NCBI GenBank assembly: GCA_034411995.1
Contig: DAOUME010000007.1
Coordinates: 1-64,000, forward strand
Length of the DNA: 64,000 nucleotides
Origin: JAUVXJ01 sp034411995
GTDB taxonomy: Bacteria > Chloroflexota > Anaerolineae > UBA7937 > B3-Chlor
Reading direction: 5' to 3'
Every line of letters begins with the position of its first letter. Positions within the stretch are counted from its first letter, which is position 1. Below are positions 51,232 through 59,436 of this stretch, in pieces. The position numbers were made by a program, and so were the translations under genes. The notes beneath the pieces were generated by a model. It was not told where the DNA came from, did not search any database, and was given only the letters and a program-made list of their open reading frames with translations.

Positions 51232-52371
51232 ATGCGCGGGCTTGAGGCCATCCAGTCTGAAAACCGGGCGATTCTCAATCTCTTCCTCAGTGTGATCATC
51301 TTGGGCCTGCTGCTCAACTGTTGGGTGTCGGCCTTCTTCGCCGGCGTGGGCGGCCGTCTTGTGGCACAACACTGGCTGCTTCTAGTGTTGATGCTGACAG
51401 GTGCTAGCTTTGTTGCGACTGGCATCACCATTAAGTGGGCCATCCTGCGTCCCATCGGGGAGAGCGGGGAGTACCCTACTTTGGTGGTCGTCGACACCTC
51501 GTGCAACGAGGTACCGCCGCCGCTGGTCATGAGCGCCGCTCGTGAGAGGATCTTGGAGGGGGGTCCACCACCATTCCCCATACTTGCACGGAAGCTCTAC
51601 CGATTGGCGATCACAGATGGGGCCGAGCGACGGGCCGGGGAGACCACAGCCGACCCGATCCTCGACGAACTCCCAGCGGAGATGGTACAGTTTGCAGTGC
51701 TGCAGTGGTACAGGCTGAAGTATTGGGTTCAGTGGTCGGTTGGAGCTGAGTATCGGCGCGTTGGCCCTTTCGGGCCATCTGGCTGGTATCGAGATAGACC
51801 CTTACACAAGTTGCTGGTGTCGGAGCTGGCGGCGACTCGCGGAGACCGAAATCGCTTCCTCCGACTGTGCTATGGGGGTAGAGACGGAGATATTGTGCTG
51901 CCACCGGGCATGTCTCTGAAGGTTTCCACTGATCGCGCCGTATGCTCGCTTGTCTTCTCGAGCGATTTGCTGGACTTGATCATCCGAGTGACATTGGCTG
52001 GTGGAGTTGGTGGTGTGTACAGCTTCGCCACATGGGACCGCCGTTTCGCGGCGGAGCCGGATGACATGTTCGCACACCAGATCATGGTCCGCTACGAAGT
52101 GAGCGTTCACGAGGGCCTGCACCGGTATCTGCCGGCGGGATTGCTCGACTTGCCTCTCATCCGGAGGATCAAGCCCGAGGTGGCAGTGGACGAACTCTAC
52201 AGTTGGGCTCAGGGAGTGGTCGGTGGGGTGCGGGATTACCTCACGTGGTACCAAAGCGAAGCGGAGTACGTCGATTCGGAGATCATAGAATTCCAGGAGG
52301 AGGACAACGACGGAAGGATGGTCTACCGCTTCAGGGAACCGCACGCGCTCTGCGAGAGCATCGCCTTCTAG
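51232..52371 (+). CDS. Unknown membrane protein, two N-terminal TM helices
   Basis: The protein has 379 residues from ATG 51232 (GGGAGGGG upstream). Two hydrophobic helices (about residues 15-42 and 50-75) are followed by a large soluble part with no motif I recognise. That part is probably mixed alpha/beta and ends in an acidic EFQEEDNDGRMVYRF stretch. The layout recalls two-TM-plus-soluble effector-type proteins, but no immune-system partner gene (nucleotidyltransferase, TIR, SAVED) is nearby. It is separated from cysK by 70 bp and is convergent with rimO. No function assigned. Confidence 0.65.
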   Translation: MRGLEAIQSENRAILNLFLSVIILGLLLNCWVSAFFAGVGGRLVAQHWLLLVLMLTGASFVATGITIKWAILRPIGESGEYPTLVVVDTSCNEVPPPLVMSAARERILEGGPPPFPILARKLYRLAITDGAERRAGETTADPILDELPAEMVQFAVLQWYRLKYWVQWSVGAEYRRVGPFGPSGWYRDRPLHKLLVSELAATRGDRNRFLRLCYGGRDGDIVLPPGMSLKVSTDRAVCSLVFSSDLLDLIIRVTLAGGVGGVYSFATWDRRFAAEPDDMFAHQIMVRYEVSVHEGLHRYLPAGLLDLPLIRRIKPEVAVDELYSWAQGVVGGVRDYLTWYQSEAEYVDSEIIEFQEEDNDGRMVYRFREPHALCESIAF

Positions 52372-52398
52372 AAGCAGGGATTGAACGGTCGACTAGGG

Positions 52399-53745
52399 TC
52401 AGTTGTGCCAGTCTTGTGACGGCTCCCAATGCCGACTGCCCATGAGGTCGTACTCCAGCGCCTCCGTAATGAGCACGGAGGCGAACTCGTTCACGGACAG
52501 CTCTTCCTGGACGACCACCATACCGTCGACCTCGGGGGCATCTCGATACGAGCGACCAACGCTGATGCCATCTCCTGCACCTTCGATCAAAGTCTCGAGC
52601 CGCTGGCCGACGAGTTGCCTGTTCTTCTCCAGGGAGATTTCCTGTTGCAGGGCCATGGCGCGCTCATACCGCTCCCGCTTGACCTCGTCCGGGATTCGCC
52701 CCGCCAGCAGGGCGGCCTGGGTTCCCTCCTCAAGCGAGTAGGCAAAGATGCCGACCCTGTCGAACGCGATCTCGCTCATGAAATCCAGCAGTGTCTGGAA
52801 CTCCTCCTCCGTCTCCCCGGGGTAGCCCACGATGAAGGAGGTACGCAGCGCGATGTCCGGCATGAACTCGCGGAGGTGGGCTATGACCGAGCGGATGCGG
52901 CCGCGGTCGTGGGGCCGGTTCATGCGACGCAGGACCGATGGATGAGCGTGTTGCAGCGGCAGGTCGAGATAGTGAAGGACCTGGGAGTGAGAGGCCATGG
53001 TCTCCGCGAGCTGAGGGGTGATGCGCTCAGGGTAGGTGTACATCAGTCGCAGCCACGGCAGGTCGGGGACGGCAGCCACGACGTTCTCGACGAGTGATGG
53101 CAGGGCGTTGACCTCTCCCCAGTCGCGGCCGTAGGCGGTGGTGTCCTGGGCGATGAGGATGATCTCTTTGATGCCTTGCCGCACCAGTTCGTGGATTTCG
53201 GAGAGGACAGCCTCTCTGGGCTTGCTGCGAAAAGGACCCTTGATCTGAGGAATAGCGCAGAAAGCGCACGGCGCATCGCAGCCTTCAGCGATCTTGACGT
53301 ACGCTGTGGCCAGCCCCGGACAGCGTCGAGGGAGTGGGTGGACCGGAAGCCGTTCGGGAGCTGGCTCCGGTAGCTGGCGGGGTACGATCCTCTCGTCTCC
53401 AGCCGTGAGAGCATCGACGAGAGTCACGATCTCGGTCCAGCGCCTCGTGCCTATGATTCCGTCCAGGGCAGGGGCCAGTTCAGCCATGGCCGACCCATAG
53501 CGCTCGGCCATGCAACCAGCAGCTACCAGGTACTGGCCGGGGCGCTTGTCCTCAGCCAGTTCGTTGAGGGCTTCCAGGGATTCCTCTCTGGCGATGTCGA
53601 TGAATCCACAGGTGTTGACCACGAGAACGTCGGCTTGTCGGGGCTCGGGCGCAGGCTCGTGACCCGCAGCGAGGAGCAACTCACGCATGCCCTCGGATTC
53701 CACGAGGTTCTTGGGACAGCCCAGAGAGAGGAGATAGAACCGCAT
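52399..53745 (-). CDS. rimO: Ribosomal protein S12 methylthiotransferase RimO
   Basis: The protein has 448 residues. It is a radical-SAM methylthiotransferase that modifies the conserved Asp of S12. The UPF0004 domain begins FYLLSLGCPKNLVESEGM and includes VVNTCGFIDIAREES. The radical-SAM motif is EGCDAPCAFCAIPQIKG (CxxxCxxC). The TRAM domain at the end is abbreviated but recognisable (RLETLIEGAGDGISVGRSYRDAPEVDG). It is the last gene of the minus-strand dnaX-recR-rodZ unit, 10 bp after rodZ. Confidence 0.95.
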   Translation of the reverse strand: MRFYLLSLGCPKNLVESEGMRELLLAAGHEPAPEPRQADVLVVNTCGFIDIAREESLEALNELAEDKRPGQYLVAAGCMAERYGSAMAELAPALDGIIGTRRWTEIVTLVDALTAGDERIVPRQLPEPAPERLPVHPLPRRCPGLATAYVKIAEGCDAPCAFCAIPQIKGPFRSKPREAVLSEIHELVRQGIKEIILIAQDTTAYGRDWGEVNALPSLVENVVAAVPDLPWLRLMYTYPERITPQLAETMASHSQVLHYLDLPLQHAHPSVLRRMNRPHDRGRIRSVIAHLREFMPDIALRTSFIVGYPGETEEEFQTLLDFMSEIAFDRVGIFAYSLEEGTQAALLAGRIPDEVKRERYERAMALQQEISLEKNRQLVGQRLETLIEGAGDGISVGRSYRDAPEVDGMVVVQEELSVNEFASVLITEALEYDLMGSRHWEPSQDWHN

Positions 53746-53755
53746 CGGTGGCCCG

Positions 53756-54580
53756 CTAAGGACCCGGGCTCGGGGTGATGCTCACCGTGCTGGTGATGAC
53801 AGCCGTGCCGGGTGGAACGGGCTCAGGTGTGGCGTTGAGGTTCTCCCAGGTCCACTCTATGTCGACCACCTGGTTCTGCTCCCCTAGAGGGCCCAGTTGT
53901 TCCCCATTGAGAGTCACCAGAAGCCCGCCCGCGTTGCCCACGTGCATGGCGATACTGTCCTCTGCGAACCAGGACCAGTTAGTGCCTGCTTCGATCAGCC
54001 CACGAAAGGCGGGCTCACCATCCACGGCAACTTCCAGCCATGTCCGGGCAGTGATCTGCACGTCCACTTGAAGTCGGCCTGACGGAATCTGAGTCGGCGC
54101 CAGAGTGGGCGAGGGGGTGTCGGTGGGGGTGAACTGTATCACGGGTGAGGCCAGGCTGACACCGCGAGTGGGGGTGGAGGATGATTCTGGTAAGGCTGTT
54201 GACCAGCGGCTGTAGGCTAGCGATCCAACGACGAAAGCAGAGGCCACGATGAGGATTCCCAGGAAGATGTCTATGAACAGCCACGATGTAATGGCCATGC
54301 CTTTCGGCGGTTCGAAGCCCTCGGCCACGACTGGAACGGGAACGACGCGCTCTTGGTCCGCGCCCTGCAAGGCACGGATCTCCTCGAGGTCTAGCCCCAA
54401 GTACCGAGCGTAGCTACGAAGGAGGCCCATGCGGTAAATGCCCGACGGAAGCTTGCTGTGGTCATCCTCTTCGAGGGCCTCGATCTGCGCCTGTCTTATC
54501 CTGGTGTCCTCTTCGACCTGGGCAATGGACAGACCCTGTTTCTCGCGGGCCTCACGCAGTAGTTGACCGAGTTCTCCCAA
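53756..54580 (-). CDS. RodZ-like helix-turn-helix membrane protein
   Basis: The protein has 274 residues. An N-terminal HTH_25-type domain (LGQLLREAREKQGLSIAQVEEDTRIRQAQIEAL and LPSGIYRMGLLRSYARYLGLD) precedes one membrane helix (about 97-122). A Ser/Thr/Pro linker and a C-terminal DUF4115 beta-domain (ITARTWLEVAVDGEPAFRGLIEAGT) follow. RodZ couples MreB to the wall-elongation complex. The linker PTPT-type segment resembles those of other envelope proteins in the window. It lies between recR and rimO. Confidence 0.88.
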   Translation of the reverse strand: MGELGQLLREAREKQGLSIAQVEEDTRIRQAQIEALEEDDHSKLPSGIYRMGLLRSYARYLGLDLEEIRALQGADQERVVPVPVVAEGFEPPKGMAITSWLFIDIFLGILIVASAFVVGSLAYSRWSTALPESSSTPTRGVSLASPVIQFTPTDTPSPTLAPTQIPSGRLQVDVQITARTWLEVAVDGEPAFRGLIEAGTNWSWFAEDSIAMHVGNAGGLLVTLNGEQLGPLGEQNQVVDIEWTWENLNATPEPVPPGTAVITSTVSITPSPGP

Positions 54581-54659
54581 CTGGTCCTCCCCTCATGCTC
54601 ACTAGCCCGCGGTAGGTAGCCATCGCCTCGCGGGCACGCGTGATCCTCAGTGGGATCAA

Positions 54660-55259
54660 CTACATCTCTCGTCTGCCTTCCAGCGCTCTGGTCAGAGTCA
54701 CTTCGTCAGCGTATTCCAGGTCACCGCCCATGGGCAAGCCGTGGGCCAGCCGCGTCACTCGGACGTCCAGGCTCGCCAGTTGCCGGGAGATGTACATGGC
54801 TGTGGACTCACCCTCGAGATTCGGATTGGTAGCCAGGATGACTTCGCCAACTGGATTGGTGCGCAGACGCTCCACGAGCTCTGCGATCTTCAGGTCCTCG
54901 GGCCCCACACCTTCGACGGGCGAGATAGCACCGTGCAGGACGTGGTACAGTCCATCGTACTCTCCCGTGCGTTCTATGGCAAGGACATCCAGTGGTTCTT
55001 CGACGACGCAGAGCACGCTTCGGTCTCGTTGATCGTCGCCGCAGATGGGACAGGGACTCGATTCGGCGATGTTGAAACAGACCGAGCAGGTGACGACCAT
55101 CTCCTGCAACTCGCCAATGGCTTTGGCCAGCACCTGAACCTGACCCTGCGGGGAACGGAGCAGGTAGAACGTCAGGCGTGAGGCGGTCTTCGGTCCGATG
55201 CCAGGTAGACGGTTCAGCTCCTCGATGAGGCGCTCTACTGATCGCGGGACTGCTCTCAT
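54660..55259 (-). CDS. recR: Recombination mediator protein RecR
   Basis: The protein has 199 residues. It has the helix-hairpin-helix RLPGIGPKTASRLTFYLL near the N-terminus and a zinc finger (CSVCFNIAES, CPICGDD). The Toprim domain holds VVEEPLDVLAIERTGEYDGLYHVLHGAISPVEG. RecR with RecF/RecO loads RecA at gapped DNA. Its start is two bases from the ybaB stop, as in the conserved dnaX-ybaB-recR operon. Confidence 0.96.
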   Translation of the reverse strand: MRAVPRSVERLIEELNRLPGIGPKTASRLTFYLLRSPQGQVQVLAKAIGELQEMVVTCSVCFNIAESSPCPICGDDQRDRSVLCVVEEPLDVLAIERTGEYDGLYHVLHGAISPVEGVGPEDLKIAELVERLRTNPVGEVILATNPNLEGESTAMYISRQLASLDVRVTRLAHGLPMGGDLEYADEVTLTRALEGRREM

Positions 55260-55260
55260 G

Positions 55261-55599
55261 CTACATCATGCCTGGTATCCCCAACCCGCCTGTGAGGCTG
55301 GCCAGACTCTGGGTCGCAAGTTCGCCGGCCTTGTCGGAAGCTTCATTCACGGCCGCGATGACGAGATCCTGGAGCATCTCTGGGTCCTCGGGGTCGATCA
55401 CGTCAGGAGACACGGTAATGGATTGGAGTTTATGGTGTCCCGTCATGACGACAGTGACCGCGCCACCGCCGACGGAAACACTCACTGTCTGCTCTCCGAG
55501 GGCTTGCTGCGCCTCCAGTACTTTGGATTGGAGTTCTTGAATCTGTTTCAAGGTACCCCCGGGTTGACTTCCGAACGTAGATTTCTTTCTTCTGGCCAC
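55261..55599 (-). CDS. YbaB/EbfC-family nucleoid-associated protein
   Basis: The protein has 112 residues from GTG 55599 (AGGAAGGAG seven bases upstream). The reading frame continues ten codons earlier but without a ribosome site. The fold has the family's coiled coil (IQELQSKVLEAQQALGEQ) and the VSVGGGAVTVVMTGHHKLQSITVSPDVIDPEDPEMLQDLVIAAVNEA core. It binds DNA non-specifically and is often co-transcribed with dnaX and recR, exactly as here. Confidence 0.93.
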   Translation of the reverse strand: MARRKKSTFGSQPGGTLKQIQELQSKVLEAQQALGEQTVSVSVGGGAVTVVMTGHHKLQSITVSPDVIDPEDPEMLQDLVIAAVNEASDKAGELATQSLASLTGGLGIPGMM

Positions 55600-55713
55600 T
55601 ATTTTTGCTCCTTCCTGGGACCACAACCAGACCTAACGACAAGGAAATGGTCCGAGAGCCAGGGCAGACTGTCCAGCGCTGCCAGACTCGCCGCCATGGC
55701 GGTGTTCGTCTGT

Positions 55714-57348
55714 CTACTGCACTGTGCCAATCTTGCCGCCCAGTTCCAGGCCGGCCTTGATGATGGGATCTTCGGCTAGCTGCTGGAGATCCTTCTCGAC
55801 GCCATCTCGTTTGGGTGTTTCGGGAGTCATGACGCATCTGACGCGGTACTGCTTTCCCAGCGCTCCGCTGACCACGTCCCCCACGAGCTGCTTGGCCTGA
55901 GTGGACTCCATCTCTTGCTTGTGAAAGGTGGAGCGGGCGCAGAGAGTGACCAAGTCGTCTTCCAGCATCACCGGTGGACAGTCCGTCGCTATCGCCGCGA
56001 TACGCTTGCTGGTACGCTTGATGTCCGCCACGATGTCGCCCCATGCGTCCTGCAAGCCTTCCAGGCCGTCGATTGCGCGTGCCTGGGTGGCGCGAGTCCG
56101 TTCCTGTTGAATCGTCTCGTTGGCCGGTCTGGACTCTGATGGGGGTGGGGTAGCAATCGGTGGTGACGAAGTCCCGGTGGGTGTGGAGGTGTTCGGCTGC
56201 TCAGCGACGGCCGAAGGCTTTCCTGGTGAAGCGGCAAATTCCAAGGCGCGAGGGGAATCGGCTGTCTCGTCGCCAAGCACGGTCTCCACGAAGGCCAATT
56301 CCAGGGGTAGCTGAGGCTGGGATGAGCCCTTCACTTCCAGAGCAGCCTGATTGAAGAGCTTAATGGTGAGTACCAACCTGTCGAGCGAAAAGAGCTCCGC
56401 TTGACGCGCCATCTCTCCTAACTGCTCTTCGGTCACATCCGACGGGCCACGCTGAGTGGTCTTCAGAAGCAGCAGACCCCGGAGGTAGCCCAACAAATCC
56501 TTGTTGAGCTGGCGTGGGTCGGCGCCATCAGCTATGGCCAGACCTATCTTGCCGAGCCCTGCAGCCACGTCTCGGGTCACCAGGTGGTCCACCAGGTCCT
56601 TGACAGCCTCGGAAGAGGTCGTGCCCAGCATGCTATGCACCTGCTCCAACGTGATCTCAGAACCTCCATAGGAGGCCAATTGATCGAGATAACTCTCCGC
56701 GTCACGCATGCTTCCCGTGGACTGCCGCGCGATTAGTTCCAGCGCGCCCTCGTGGACTTTCAGCTCCTCCCGGGCGGCTATTTCTCGCAGACGGTCGATC
56801 ATCGCCCGCAGCGGGATGGGTCGGAAATCGAAGCGCTGGCACCGGGAGAGAACCGTCCCTGGTATCTTGTGCGGCTCGGTGGTGGCCAGGACCAGGATGG
56901 CGTGGGCCGGGGGTTCCTCCAGGGTCTTGAGCAGGGCGTTGAAGGCCGAGGTCGAGAGCATGTGCACTTCGTCGATGATGTAGCATTTGTATCTTGCCAC
57001 AGAAGGTGAGAAGCTGATCTTGTCTCGCAGTTCTCGGATGTCATCGACGCCCGTGTGGGAGGCGGCATCTATCTCGATCAGGTCGATGGCTCTGCCCTCG
57101 TCGATAGCCTGGCACCTTTCACAGGCGTTGCAAGGTCTGCTATCGCTCTCGGCAAGGCAATTGACCGCTTTGGCCAGGATCCGCGCCGTAGAGGTCTTGC
57201 CGGTCCCTCGCGGCCCGCTGAACAGGTAGGCGTGAACGATACGGGAACTCCTCACGGCATTCTGCAAGGTCTGCGTGACGTGTTCCTGGCCCACGACTTC
57301 GCTGAAGGTGCGAGGCCGCCACTTACGGTAGAATGCGTGCGACACCAT
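55714..57348 (-). CDS. dnaX: DNA polymerase III subunit gamma/tau
   Basis: The protein has 544 residues. Clamp-loader AAA+ domain: Walker A FSGPRGTGKTSTARI, a four-cysteine zinc site (NCLAES..CNACERC), Walker B CYIIDEVHMLS and the SRC motif VLSRCQRFDFRPI. A collar domain and a Pro/Ser/Thr-rich segment (TSTPTGTSSPP) precede the tau-type C-terminal domain. I see no slippery A-run that would suggest programmed frameshifting to make gamma. It is the first gene of the minus-strand operon. Confidence 0.96.
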   Translation of the reverse strand: MVSHAFYRKWRPRTFSEVVGQEHVTQTLQNAVRSSRIVHAYLFSGPRGTGKTSTARILAKAVNCLAESDSRPCNACERCQAIDEGRAIDLIEIDAASHTGVDDIRELRDKISFSPSVARYKCYIIDEVHMLSTSAFNALLKTLEEPPAHAILVLATTEPHKIPGTVLSRCQRFDFRPIPLRAMIDRLREIAAREELKVHEGALELIARQSTGSMRDAESYLDQLASYGGSEITLEQVHSMLGTTSSEAVKDLVDHLVTRDVAAGLGKIGLAIADGADPRQLNKDLLGYLRGLLLLKTTQRGPSDVTEEQLGEMARQAELFSLDRLVLTIKLFNQAALEVKGSSQPQLPLELAFVETVLGDETADSPRALEFAASPGKPSAVAEQPNTSTPTGTSSPPIATPPPSESRPANETIQQERTRATQARAIDGLEGLQDAWGDIVADIKRTSKRIAAIATDCPPVMLEDDLVTLCARSTFHKQEMESTQAKQLVGDVVSGALGKQYRVRCVMTPETPKRDGVEKDLQQLAEDPIIKAGLELGGKIGTVQ

Positions 57349-57420
57349 GGGTCTCCTGCGGTGAGCGGACGGTTCGTGATCTGAACCGTGTGGTACGAGA
57401 CCATAACCAGGCCAGCGTCT

Positions 57421-57449
57421 AGTTTATCATCAACAAGGGGTAATTGCAA
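57421..57449 (-). promoter_or_regulatory. Sigma70-type promoter of dnaX operon
   Basis: On the minus strand, TTGCAA (57449-57444), 17 bp, TAAACT (57426-57421), about 70 bp ahead of the dnaX start. Confidence 0.5.
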
Positions 57450-57686
57450 GGTTTGGTCGGCAAAGCGTGCCTCACGATGCGCTTGCCGCGTCGGCCGGCG
57501 TGTCTTGGCGTCTTGGCGGATCTTAGACGTGTGAGCCCCGAGGTGGGTGTTCGTGCGTTCAACCGGACTCAGCCGCTGGCCAGCCTGCAAGCGGCTCAGT
57601 AGGCTGGTTCGGTTGCGCACGGCGCTGGTGACGGGGTTCGTTGTGGCCTCCGGCCTGAGGAGCACCTGTACCCGACGCGGGCGCCA
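57450..57686. other. Intergenic stretch, nothing recognised
   Basis: With the dnaX promoter this is a 338 bp gap between dnaX and the M23 gene, both on the minus strand. I see no gene, clear terminator or repeat in it. Confidence 0.4.
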
Positions 57687-58694
57687 CTACGGGGCCTCGA
57701 TGATGACGCGGACGATCTCACCCTGGCTGACGGCGAACTCCTTTGTCCACAGGTGACCGTTCACGTACGTCTTGAGGATGTACTGCCCCACCGGTACGTC
57801 ACCCACGGCGAAGTTCTCGCGCCACTCGTCGTCGGGGTTGACCTCGCTCGAGGAGTAGGTCGTCGCATCTTGCCAGCGTCGGTCAGGGGTATCGCTCGGG
57901 CACAGTGTCAGGGACTGCTCGGGGATGGGCCGGCCCTGTCCGTCCACCAGGAGTCCAACTACGGTGCCTTTCTCGGGGAGGGGGCGGAGCCAGAGCTCAG
58001 GGTTCCTGGTGCGTTCATAGCTATTCTCGCCGACCCTCACTTCCAGATGAAGATGAGGGCCGATGGCCACCCCGGTCATGCCCACTTCTCCGATCAGATC
58101 ACCTTCGTTGACTTCCTGGAGGAAGCGAACGTGCACTTTGGAGAGGTGCCCATAGAGCACGTACACCTTTTGACCGCGATAGAGTTGTTCGAGCTGCAGG
58201 ACGACCAGTTGACCGTAGAATCCCACACGTTCGCCATGTATGACTCGATAGTCATTGCCGGCAACGATGATCCGCCCCTTGCCCGCGGAGAATACCGGCG
58301 TGCCCAAGGTGTTCGGAAAATCAGCTCCGCGATGGACGCGGTACTTCCCTCCGGCGGTCGTTCCATAGGGATAGAAACGGCTGGGCTCGTTCGCATCGGC
58401 GCCGTCGAACGGGCGCGCCAGCCACTGATGGGGTTGAGGTTCCCCGACCGTAGGCGTCGGGCTGGGCGCCTCGGTCGCGGTGGGGCGGGGGGTGAAGGTT
58501 GGTTCGTGAGTAGGCGTGGCGGTCCAGGTGGAAGTCGTGGTGGGAGTGGGTTGCAGCATGGCTGCGACTGGGCCCCTGGGCCAGGCGGAGAAGACTGCTC
58601 CGGCAAGCATACAGGTTAGTATGAGACCGCTAACTAGGACAGCAAGGGTCAGCTTTCTCCTTGTCGAACTCCCCCGGTGATCATCACCAATCAC
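57687..58694 (-). CDS. M23 (LytM-type) peptidase with membrane anchor
   Basis: The protein has 335 residues from GTG 58694. It has one N-terminal membrane helix (about 14-36) and a Thr/Pro linker (PTPTTTSTWTATPTHEP..). The M23 zinc endopeptidase core has HRGADFPN with its first ligands and GPHLHLEVRVG as the HxH motif. A C-terminal beta-domain contains the VGLLVDGQGRPIPEQSLTL segment. Such enzymes cut peptide crosslinks of peptidoglycan or serve as regulators. The GTG coincides with the predicted transcription start, so the mRNA may be leaderless. Confidence 0.9.
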   Translation of the reverse strand: MIGDDHRGSSTRRKLTLAVLVSGLILTCMLAGAVFSAWPRGPVAAMLQPTPTTTSTWTATPTHEPTFTPRPTATEAPSPTPTVGEPQPHQWLARPFDGADANEPSRFYPYGTTAGGKYRVHRGADFPNTLGTPVFSAGKGRIIVAGNDYRVIHGERVGFYGQLVVLQLEQLYRGQKVYVLYGHLSKVHVRFLQEVNEGDLIGEVGMTGVAIGPHLHLEVRVGENSYERTRNPELWLRPLPEKGTVVGLLVDGQGRPIPEQSLTLCPSDTPDRRWQDATTYSSSEVNPDDEWRENFAVGDVPVGQYILKTYVNGHLWTKEFAVSQGEIVRVIIEAP

Positions 58695-58700
58695 GCGACC

Positions 58701-58709
58701 ATTATATCA
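58701..58709 (-). promoter_or_regulatory. Extended -10 promoter of the M23 gene
   Basis: On the minus strand TGATATAAT (58709-58701) fits the extended -10 (TGnTATAAT). There is only a weak -35 (TTGCCC, 14 bp spacing). The start site falls at about 58694, on the GTG start codon. Confidence 0.55.
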
Positions 58710-58884
58710 TAGCTCAGAGAGGGCAAGCTACCGGGCAGGGCCTCCAGACGTGGAGGCGCGTCATCCTCACCCCGAGTTGAGGCGTGACGATCGCCGCGGG
58801 GTGGTGTTCCAGCGGCTAGTCCGTAGAAGAGGCAACGGTGTGTGCAATTGGCGATCCGTTGTCGGCGTCCAGGGAGGCCGGGGC

Positions 58885-58913
58885 TTGCCGCAAGGTTGCA
58901 AACACTGTAGAAT
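58885..58913 (+). promoter_or_regulatory. Sigma70-type promoter of the RfaE2-like gene
   Basis: TTGCCG (58885-58890), 17 bp, TAGAAT (58908-58913), about 30 bp upstream of the ATG at 58945. Confidence 0.55.
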
Positions 58914-58944
58914 TGTCTGGTCCACAATCGGGAGAGAGACGAGA

Positions 58945-59436
58945 ATGGCTGGGGCAGTGGTCTCGCTGGCAGAAGCCCGTGAGTTGCGCAACCAGGCCGC
59001 TTCTCAGGGCAGGAAGGTGGTGCTCACCAACGGCTGTTTCGACCTCCTTCACGTGGGGCACGTCCGCTACCTCAAGGAAGCCAGGCGGCAGGGCGACTTG
59101 CTGATCGTGGGCTTGAACGACGATCAGTCCACACGACTGGTCAAGGGGTCTGGACGCCCTTACATGGCGCAAGACGATCGGGCGGAGATACTGTGCTCTC
59201 TGGAGTGCGTCGACCTGGTGGTCATGTTCAGTGAGAGGACGGCGGAGAGGCTGGTCCAGTCGCTGAGGCCAGACGTCTACGTGAAGGGCGGGGACTACCG
59301 GGTCGAGGACTTGCCTGAGGCGCGAATCGTGGCCGAATACGGAGGACGCGTGTACCTGGCTCGGCTGGTTCCGGAGTGCTCCACCAGCGATCTCGTCTCC
59401 GCTGTCCTGGCCCATCATCCGAGGGACGTGGAGTGA
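58945..59436 (+). CDS. RfaE2/HldE-C-like nucleotidyltransferase
   Basis: The protein has 163 residues from ATG 58945, with GGGAGAGAGACGAGA upstream. HxGH-type nucleotidyltransferase: VVLTNGCFDLLHVGHVRYLKEARRQGD, VGLNDDQSTRLVKGSGRPYM, and DVYVKGGDY with VECSTSDL-type end motifs. Family members adenylate D-glycero-beta-D-manno-heptose 1-phosphate. The window shows no LPS genes, so the sugar in this organism may be a surface glycan component. It overlaps the murJ start (GTGA). Confidence 0.88.
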   Translation: MAGAVVSLAEARELRNQAASQGRKVVLTNGCFDLLHVGHVRYLKEARRQGDLLIVGLNDDQSTRLVKGSGRPYMAQDDRAEILCSLECVDLVVMFSERTAERLVQSLRPDVYVKGGDYRVEDLPEARIVAEYGGRVYLARLVPECSTSDLVSAVLAHHPRDVE

